NCBI GenBank assembly: GCA_012963185.1 | Contig: DTWD01000353.1 | Coordinates: forward strand, 1 to 5,704 | Source: Acidobacteriota bacterium | GTDB lineage: Bacteria; Acidobacteriota; Vicinamibacteria; Vicinamibacterales; UBA8438 | Length of the DNA stretch: 5,704 nt | Direction: 5' to 3' | Part shown: one piece after another, positions 1 to 4,595 of the stretch | Layout: every line of letters starts with the position of its first letter | How positions within the stretch are numbered: the stretch's first letter is position 1 | Program-made: the position numbers and the translations under genes | Notes under the pieces: model-generated | Database searches by the model: none | Seen by the model: only the letters and a program-made list of their open reading frames with translations | Told to the model about the DNA's origin: nothing

Positions 1-12
1 CGGATTGACGGG

Positions 13-609
13 ATGAAAGAGCTCGGCCCGCTCCGGACGTTGGTCGAACAGCTCCAACGACTACCTAGCATTGGTGCGAAGGGGGCGCAGCGCCTCGCAT
101 TCCATATTCTCAGAGAGCCGCGCGACGATGTCGAAGCGTTGATTGACAGTATTCGAGCAGTGAAGGAGCAAATTACGTACTGCTCGGTCTGCCACAACAT
201 TACTGACGCTGACCCTTGCTACTACTGTACGGAAGAAGCACGTGATCGGTCACTCATTTGCGTGGTCGAAGTTCCGGCCAATGTGACGGCTGTTGAGAAA
301 ACCCATGAATTCAACGGAACATACCATGTCTTGATGGGGGCACTGTCTCCGCTCCAAGGTGTCGGCCCGGATGATTTACGGATCAAGAGTCTTCTTGGCC
401 GTGTTAGGGGTGGTGGCGTGGAAGAAGTTATTTTGGCGACGAACCCGAACGTCGAAGGAGAAGCCACCGCAATTTATCTGGCCAAGTTGCTAAAGCCATT
501 GGGCGTGCGCGTCACCCGTATCGCGATGGGGCTTCCAGTCGGTAGTGACCTTGAATATGTCGATGATGTGACGATTCACAAGGCGATGGAAGGTCGGCGC
601 GAACTGTAA
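13..609 (+). CDS. recR: Recombination mediator protein RecR
   Basis: RecR acts in the cytoplasm with RecO (and RecF) to load RecA onto SSB-coated single-stranded DNA in gap repair. The 198-residue length is normal for the family. In order I see an N-terminal helix-hairpin-helix (about residues 16-33, [17 protein letters not shown]), a four-cysteine zinc finger (C57, C60, C69, C72), and a Toprim domain (about 81-175) containing the conserved glutamate of VVE (E86) and the [12 protein letters not shown] stretch. The C-terminal [10 protein letters not shown] motif follows. Small departures from the usual ARGLPVGGDLEY are Met at 172 and Ser at 178. The ATG at 13 fits the family N-terminus, but only 12 bases precede it. 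These are in frame and open, with no strong Shine-Dalgarno, so the start cannot be fully checked. RecR commonly follows dnaX and ybaB. A TGA at 6-8 in another frame could end such a neighbour, but this is speculation. The gene converges on the amidohydrolase gene. Confidence 0.97.
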   Translation: MKELGPLRTLVEQLQRLPSIGAKGAQRLAFHILREPRDDVEALIDSIRAVKEQITYCSVCHNITDADPCYYCTEEARDRSLICVVEVPANVTAVEKTHEFNGTYHVLMGALSPLQGVGPDDLRIKSLLGRVRGGGVEEVILATNPNVEGEATAIYLAKLLKPLGVRVTRIAMGLPVGSDLEYVDDVTIHKAMEGRREL

Positions 610-614
610 GCCTA

Positions 615-640
615 GGACCTTCGTCCGTGTATTGCGTTTT
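615..640 (+). terminator. Weak candidate terminator after recR
   Basis: Just after the recR stop there is a short hairpin, GGAC-CTTC-GTCC (615-626), followed after nine bases by a run of four T (637-640). The stem is only 4 bp and the T run is short and detached, so this is a weak intrinsic-terminator candidate. It lies in the 66-bp gap between two convergent genes, where a terminator would be expected. Confidence 0.2.
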
Positions 641-675
641 AGTAATGTGCGACGAGACTTGCCTTGCCTGTTACC

Positions 676-1806
676 TCACACTTGCGGTAACCGGTAAACG
701 CGCTTGGCCGTATCGTGAAACATTGCCGCCCGCTCGGTAGCTGAAAATCCTGCAGTCAACTTTTTAAACTGGTTCCAAAGGACCGTATAGGAGCAGGATA
801 GCTTGTCGACTGGGAAGTTGCTTTCGAACATACAACGGTCTGGCCCGAACTGTTCGAACATGTAGTCGTACCACTGGTGATTTGCTTCGACTAGCTGATC
901 CGATGTTGGCGGCTGGTCGCGTTCGTGCCAGCCGTAGCCGTTGACGACCATTTGGATGCCACCGATTTTGGCAACGACGTTCTGGTGTTTTGCGAGCTCA
1001 GCCACTGCCGGTTTCCAAGCCGCGAATACTTCATCGCGACGGTCAGCGTACGGTTCTATTCCGATCGGTCCACCCAGGTGGTTAAAGATGATCGTTGTGT
1101 CTGGAAATGCGCCGGCCAGGTCCGCCAGATCAGTGATGTGGGTGTGATAGACCCAACCTTCGAACGATAGACCATAGGTGCGGAGGTGCGCGTAACCTCG
1201 TCGGAAGTCAGCGTCTAGTAATAGATGTTCCGGGCCCGCCGGCCGCCTCGCGACCACCGGCGGTTCCGCCCACGCTGCCCGGTGTCTGATGCCTCGGAAG
1301 CGCCGGGGACTTGCCGCTAGTTGGGCCTCAAGGACCGGTACGACACGGTCACCGAGCAGAAGATCGGCGCTGCCGACGATGCCAGTTGCGACACGGGTTT
1401 CTCCATACTGGCCACTGGCGCTCTTAGCCGCAACACCGCGTACGAACTCGGTTTCCCCCACGACCCTGAGCTCTTCGGGGCCGTCGGCCCGATACATCGA
1501 CGTGCATTCGACAAACACGGTCTGCCTTACGTTGTGTTCACGGGTATCTTCGAGCAGTTCCTCGAGAAGATAGCGGTTGCCCGGTCGGTCCCACAGATGG
1601 TGATGTGGGTCGATGATTGGGAGGTCCGGTTCGAGTGCTGCTTCTGAGGCTTGTGCGAGCCAGTCCTGACGGGGGGCAGTGGCCGCGCGGGTCCGCTGGG
1701 CTCGGGCGTATCCCGGCACGAGACCTGGCAGCAGGCTACCGGCAACGCCGCCGAGTGCGTATGTCCCTGCGCGACCAAAAAAGCGTCGACGTGTGATTTC
1801 ATCCAT
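676..1806 (-). CDS. Tat-exported amidohydrolase family 2 protein (COG3618, lactonase-like TIM barrel)
   Basis: A 376-residue predicted metal-dependent hydrolase of the amidohydrolase_2 / COG3618 group, which includes L-fuconolactonase-type lactonases and pyrone dicarboxylate hydrolase. The N-terminus is a twin-arginine signal: TRRRFFG (residues 5-11), a hydrophobic glycine/leucine stretch, and a probable cleavage after the ARA of residues 34-36. The product should therefore be exported folded to the periplasm. The barrel opens with IIDPHHHLW (metal-binding HxH at H68/H70). Further motifs are GIRHRAAW (172-179), YHTH (220-223), NHLGGP (242-247) and MFESNFPVDK (326-335). The last replaces the more usual FGSDWPV, so the normal catalytic Asp position is Asn330. 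The ATG at 1806 is supported by AAGGGTGA at 1813-1820, six bases upstream. The gene lies 66 bp downstream of the PQQ-type dehydrogenase on the same strand, probably one operon. The substrate is unknown; a sugar lactone is an inference from the neighbour. Confidence 0.88.
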   Translation of the reverse strand: MDEITRRRFFGRAGTYALGGVAGSLLPGLVPGYARAQRTRAATAPRQDWLAQASEAALEPDLPIIDPHHHLWDRPGNRYLLEELLEDTREHNVRQTVFVECTSMYRADGPEELRVVGETEFVRGVAAKSASGQYGETRVATGIVGSADLLLGDRVVPVLEAQLAASPRRFRGIRHRAAWAEPPVVARRPAGPEHLLLDADFRRGYAHLRTYGLSFEGWVYHTHITDLADLAGAFPDTTIIFNHLGGPIGIEPYADRRDEVFAAWKPAVAELAKHQNVVAKIGGIQMVVNGYGWHERDQPPTSDQLVEANHQWYDYMFEQFGPDRCMFESNFPVDKLSCSYTVLWNQFKKLTAGFSATERAAMFHDTAKRVYRLPQV

Positions 1807-1812
1807 CGAGTT

Positions 1813-1820
1813 TCACCCTT
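1813..1820 (-). promoter_or_regulatory. Ribosome binding site of the amidohydrolase gene
   Basis: On the minus strand AAGGGTGA lies six bases before the ATG at 1806. It resembles the anti-SD complement AAGGAGGTGA and supports this start, which also places the complete twin-arginine signal in the protein. Confidence 0.55.
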
Positions 1821-1828
1821 TCATATTA

Positions 1829-1854
1829 GTGGTCGCGGCCAACATCTCGACCAC
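1829..1854. repeat. Inverted repeat between dehydrogenase and amidohydrolase genes
   Basis: GTGGTCG (1829-1835) and CGACCAC (1848-1854) are perfect 7-bp inverted copies separated by 12 bases. They lie in the 66-bp gap of the minus-strand gene pair. The transcript could form a hairpin here, but no U tract follows, so it is not a normal intrinsic terminator. It might be an attenuating or mRNA-processing structure, or chance. Confidence 0.35.
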
Positions 1855-1872
1855 AGCAGCACTACTGGCCGG

Positions 1873-3063
1873 TCATGGAGTTGGCTCTATCCGGAGAAGC
1901 GCGCCGTCGTCCTCGTCCGTCAGTACGTAAAGGAACCCATCTGGCCCTTCGCGTACTTCCCGGATGCGTTGCCTGAGTTCGGTTAACATCGATTCGCGCC
2001 GTAGTTCCTCGGTCTTGGCATTGAAGACGATGCGTTCTAAGTGCCCCGTGCCCGGTATTCCGCCCTCACGTAGGGACCCCACAAAGACATTACCCTTCCA
2101 CGCCGGAAATTTGTCGCCGGTATAGACGGCCATGCCCGCCACGGCAATGGCGGGTAGCCAAACTACCAATGGTGTCTCCATGTCTTCACGGGTCGGTTCG
2201 TAGAGGCGTGCACCGGAATAGTCGCGGCCAAAGCTCACGACCGGCCATCCGTAGTTCCGGCCCGCCAAGACGAGGTTGATCTCATCACCACCGTTGGGAC
2301 CGTTTTCGTGTTGCCAGAGTTCTCCGGTCTCGGGATGCAGGATCAGACCCAGCGTATTGCGATGTCCGAAGGTATAGATTTCCGGTCGATGGCCATCGTG
2401 GTTTACGAACGGGTTGTCGTTCGGCACGGAGCCATCGTCGTTGAGGCGCAAAATTTTACCGCGCAGGCTCATGGGGTTTTGCGAAACGGTGGTGACCCTG
2501 CCTCCGGTCGACATGTAAACTTTGCCATCGCGTCCGAAGACGACACGGCCGTTGAGACCAGAATTCCCTTCGTATGCTTCGGTAACGAGTAGGTCTCGGA
2601 CGTCGGTAAGTGCTCCAGCTTCGAGTCGTCCCCGTGCGAGGGCTGGTGCACCTTTGCCGCCACCGACGGGTTTGGTGTACGTGAGATAGACGAGGCGATT
2701 GTCGGCAAACTGGGGATGGAGAGCGACATCCATGAGTCCGCCGTTGCCGTCTGTTCTGACCGTCGGGACACCGGAGACCACGTGTGGATCAAGCACTCCG
2801 TTGCGAACGATGCGGAGACGACCGGGCCGCTCGGTGACCAGCATGTCGCTGTTCGGCAGGAATGCGATCGCCCATGGATGCGAAAGTCCTTTAGTCACGA
2901 CACTGACACTGATTTTATGCTGCTCGGCAGTGTCGAATACCCAGGGTCCTTCACCTAATGGTGGTACGGGCACACCGATAGTGGGTTGTTGCTGCGCATA
3001 GCTGTCCGGAGATATCGAGAACAGGCAAACTGCTGCCACAAGAAGCGAAAACCTAAAGCTCAT
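1873..3063 (-). CDS. Secreted PQQ-dependent sugar/aldose dehydrogenase-like beta-propeller protein (GSDH family)
   Basis: A 396-residue protein of the soluble glucose dehydrogenase / YliI (Asd) family, six-bladed propellers that bind PQQ and oxidise aldoses to lactones in the periplasm. From the ATG at 3063, residues 1-23 form a Sec signal peptide (MSFRF, a hydrophobic LLVAAVCLF core, cleavage after SYA). Family motifs follow: GLSHPWAIAFLP (about 59-70), GNGGLMDVALHPQF, LRGKILRLNDDGSVP, FGHRN (232-236, carrying the PQQ-contacting Arg and Asn), NGPNGGDEINLV, NYGWP, and QRIREVREGPDGFLYVLTDE near the C-terminus with the paired arginines R366/R368. The sGDH catalytic His144 and Asp163 positions are Gly169 and Gly188 here, and the Lys377 position is Arg332. 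Enzyme activity is therefore uncertain. I reject an in-frame TTG at 3090 because the ATG has a strong Shine-Dalgarno. It is the first gene of a probable two-gene operon with the amidohydrolase. Confidence 0.88.
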   Translation of the reverse strand: MSFRFSLLVAAVCLFSISPDSYAQQQPTIGVPVPPLGEGPWVFDTAEQHKISVSVVTKGLSHPWAIAFLPNSDMLVTERPGRLRIVRNGVLDPHVVSGVPTVRTDGNGGLMDVALHPQFADNRLVYLTYTKPVGGGKGAPALARGRLEAGALTDVRDLLVTEAYEGNSGLNGRVVFGRDGKVYMSTGGRVTTVSQNPMSLRGKILRLNDDGSVPNDNPFVNHDGHRPEIYTFGHRNTLGLILHPETGELWQHENGPNGGDEINLVLAGRNYGWPVVSFGRDYSGARLYEPTREDMETPLVVWLPAIAVAGMAVYTGDKFPAWKGNVFVGSLREGGIPGTGHLERIVFNAKTEELRRESMLTELRQRIREVREGPDGFLYVLTDEDDGALLRIEPTP

Positions 3064-3068
3064 ACGAA

Positions 3069-3074
3069 CCTCCC
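3069..3074 (-). promoter_or_regulatory. Ribosome binding site that fixes the dehydrogenase start
   Basis: On the minus strand GGGAGG lies five bases before the ATG at 3063. It decides for this start over the in-frame TTG nine codons upstream, and it leaves a clean signal peptide at the N-terminus. Confidence 0.7.
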
Positions 3075-3129
3075 ACGCGAAACGGATCAAGACTACAATC
3101 CGCCGCCACTTTTACCGTACTCGTCTTGG

Positions 3130-3158
3130 ATCGTACCGATTTAAACTGTTCCAGCCAA
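3130..3158 (-). promoter_or_regulatory. Candidate sigma70-type promoter of the dehydrogenase-amidohydrolase operon
   Basis: Reading the minus strand, TTGGCT (3158-3153) is followed by exactly 17 bases and then TACGAT (3135-3130). Each hexamer matches the -35 and -10 consensus at four of six positions. Transcription would begin near 3123, giving a leader of about 60 bases before the ATG at 3063. It is predicted from consensus only. The opposite strand of the same intergenic region gave no comparable pair for the methyltransferase gene. Confidence 0.35.
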
Positions 3159-3162
3159 TCGG
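3136..3162. repeat. Inverted repeat CCGATT/AATCGG, possible operator
   Basis: CCGATT (3136-3141) and AATCGG (3157-3162) are perfect inverted copies with centres 21 bp apart, about two helical turns. They overlap the -35 hexamer and flank the spacer of the candidate minus-strand promoter, where a dimeric repressor could bind. With only six bases per arm this could be chance. Confidence 0.25.
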
Positions 3163-3244
3163 AATCATATTTCATAACCCATCACTTCTCCGTAAACTGA
3201 TCACGATTCAGACTTTAAACGAGTGAATGGGCTGGTTGGAAGAG

Positions 3245-3256
3245 ATGGCGCGCTGA
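3245..3256 (+). other. Three-codon upstream frame (M-A-R-stop) before the methyltransferase
   Basis: ATGGCGCGCTGA lies 48 bases upstream of, and in the same frame as, the methyltransferase start, which also reads ATGGCGCG. The upstream copy is preceded by the Shine-Dalgarno-like GGAAGAG (3238-3244). The real start has only AGGA abutting its ATG. Initiation at the upstream site would end after three codons. It may be chance, a start-site duplication, or a minimal leader. Confidence 0.2.
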
Positions 3257-3292
3257 GACAGGGCGCTTCAAGGCGATTAGATTGGCGTAGGA

Positions 3293-4558
3293 ATGGCGCG
3301 GATTCTGAATCTTCGAATTGAACGCCCTGTCGCGGGTGGTGCGATGCTCGCTCATCACGGTGGGCGGGTCGTGCTCGTAGATGGTGCAATTCCAGGTGAA
3401 CGAGTACACGCACGAGTTGATCGAGAGCGCAGGGACGTACTTTTTGCGACGGTTATTGGCGTTGTCGAACCGGATCCCGATCGGCGTTCTTTAGAGAGCG
3501 ATCCAGCTTGCGGAGGTCAAGCGTATCTCCATATTAAGTACGACCGACAACGGCAGTTAAAGTCCCAGATGATTGGGGACGCACTCAGGAGAATGACGAA
3601 GCTCGATGCGGTGGCAGTACCTGTTGCGCCGTCGCGAGAGCACGGGTACCGAATGCGGTCTCGACTCCACGCTGGCTCATCAGGGCTCGGATTTCTTCGC
3701 GGTGGTACGCACAAACTGTGTAATTCGGCACGTACGGGACAGTTGCTTCCAGAGACGAACCGAGTTGTTTCGAAGATTGGCCGGCGATTAAGTCGATCTA
3801 AGTATGAGTCAGTGGTCTACGTAGACCTTGCCGAAAGCGTGAACGCTGAGATGCGGGTAATGAATTTTCATTTGAAAGTGTCTTCCGCATCGAAATTAGT
3901 TTCTGGATGGACAACGGATTGCGGACTGACTGGGGTGACATGCTCAAGACCTGGTAGTGCTGAGATAACAGTTATTTCCGGTCGACCGACTATCTTCGAT
4001 CCCATCGGGTCGCTGGTTCACGGTGATGTGGCATGTCACGGATTGATTGAAAGACATGCCCGCTCGTTTTTTCAGGGCAACCGCTACTTGCTGTCCACGT
4101 TGGTTGCGGCAGTCTGCCGACGCGTCACTAGTGGTCCTGCTCTCGATCTTTATGCCGGCGTCGGTTTATTTTCCGTTGCACTGGCTAGTTTAGGTGTTGA
4201 AAAAATTACAGCGGTAGAGCGAGACGTTTCAGTCCGGAGGGACCTTGTCGCGAACGCGAGCGGCACACACATTGAAGTAATTGAAACTTCAGTGGAGCAG
4301 TTTCTGGCGGGGAGTTCTAAATTAATTTCAGGAACGGTTATCGTTGATCCTCCGAGAGCAGGGTTGGGTCGGACGGTTCTCGAGCTGCTTGTACAAAGAC
4401 GAGTTTCCTCTGTTGTCTATGTGTCTTGTGATGTGGCGACGTTTGCACGTGACCTTCAACGGTTTGGCGAGGCTGGATATACAGTCGAGGATATTGAGGC
4501 GTTCGATATGTTTCCCAATTCGGCACACGTTGAGTTGATGGCAAGCCTCAGGCGCTGA
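3293..4558 (+). CDS. Class I SAM-dependent RNA (uracil-5-)methyltransferase, TrmA/RlmC/RlmD family (COG2265)
   Basis: The enzyme transfers a methyl group from SAM to C5 of a uridine in 23S rRNA or tRNA. Its 421 residues begin with a TRAM-like RNA-binding domain (about 5-60: IERPVAGGAMLA, GAIPGERV). A reduced cluster segment follows (CGGQAYLH, C73), then a central region carrying HKLCNSARTGQLLP (C143). The catalytic domain has FFQGN (259-263), SAM motif LDLYAGVGLFS (284-294), the acidic ribose-binding ER (309-310), VDPPRAG (351-357), the nucleophile in YVSCD (C379), and the base in HVE (E414). All catalytic residues are present, so activity is expected. Two of the four cysteines that hold the 4Fe-4S cluster in E. 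coli RlmD appear replaced (Leu67 and Gln76). The target (U1939, U747 or tRNA U54) cannot be told from sequence. The ATG fits the family N-terminus, though its Shine-Dalgarno is poor. Codons are visibly more A/T-ending than in the gene pair to the left. It converges on hflX. Confidence 0.93.
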   Translation: MARILNLRIERPVAGGAMLAHHGGRVVLVDGAIPGERVHARVDRERRDVLFATVIGVVEPDPDRRSLESDPACGGQAYLHIKYDRQRQLKSQMIGDALRRMTKLDAVAVPVAPSREHGYRMRSRLHAGSSGLGFLRGGTHKLCNSARTGQLLPETNRVVSKIGRRLSRSKYESVVYVDLAESVNAEMRVMNFHLKVSSASKLVSGWTTDCGLTGVTCSRPGSAEITVISGRPTIFDPIGSLVHGDVACHGLIERHARSFFQGNRYLLSTLVAAVCRRVTSGPALDLYAGVGLFSVALASLGVEKITAVERDVSVRRDLVANASGTHIEVIETSVEQFLAGSSKLISGTVIVDPPRAGLGRTVLELLVQRRVSSVVYVSCDVATFARDLQRFGEAGYTVEDIEAFDMFPNSAHVELMASLRR

Positions 4559-4566
4559 TTCTGCGT

Positions 4567-4583
4567 GTTTCGAAACAGTTTCG
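4567..4583. terminator. Small overlapping palindromes in the convergent gap; weak terminator candidate
   Basis: The 37-bp gap between the stops of the methyltransferase and hflX holds the perfect 10-bp palindrome GTTTCGAAAC (4567-4576). It overlaps a CGAAAC-A-GTTTCG hairpin (4571-4583). The stem is AT-rich and short, and no proper T tract follows on either strand. Efficient termination is therefore doubtful, although a bidirectional signal is expected at this position. Confidence 0.2.
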
Positions 4584-4595
4584 GTGCATGTGCCA

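Larger units (their letters stand above)
3064..3292. other. Divergent intergenic region
   Basis: 229 bp between the start of the minus-strand dehydrogenase and the start of the plus-strand methyltransferase. It is more AT-rich than the flanking genes. It holds the dehydrogenase Shine-Dalgarno, a candidate minus-strand promoter with an overlapping inverted repeat, and, near the methyltransferase, a three-codon ATG-GCG-CGC-TGA reading frame. I see no tRNA, riboswitch or credible protein gene in it. Confidence 0.7.

Noticed and set aside
222..467. Minus-strand frame of 81 codons inside recR
   Set aside because: It lies entirely antisense to the zinc-finger/Toprim coding region of recR, has no family motif, and has no independent start signal.
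1289..1986. Several open plus-strand frames of 80-111 codons opposite the amidohydrolase and dehydrogenase genes
   Set aside because: They are antisense to well-supported coding sequence, low in recognisable motifs, rich in Arg/Ser/Pro/Thr as expected of shadow frames, and mutually overlapping.
3000..3063. Lipoprotein signal at the Cys in LVAAVC of the dehydrogenase
   Set aside because: The residue before Cys is Val rather than Gly/Ala/Ser, and a standard type I cleavage site (SYA before QQQ) lies downstream.
3061..3090. Longer dehydrogenase starting at TTG 3090
   Set aside because: The ATG at 3063 has GGGAGG at ideal spacing and yields a normal signal peptide. The nine extra residues would place polar and charged residues ahead of it.
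3140..3292. Plus-strand promoter for the methyltransferase (CATATT, CATAAC or TTAAAC as -10)
   Set aside because: None has a recognisable -35 hexamer at 16-18 bases upstream, so I cannot support any of them.
3201..3413. Minus-strand frames across the start of the methyltransferase
   Set aside because: They overlap the conserved N-terminal domain of the methyltransferase in antisense. Two different frames are open at once, which suggests base composition rather than genes.
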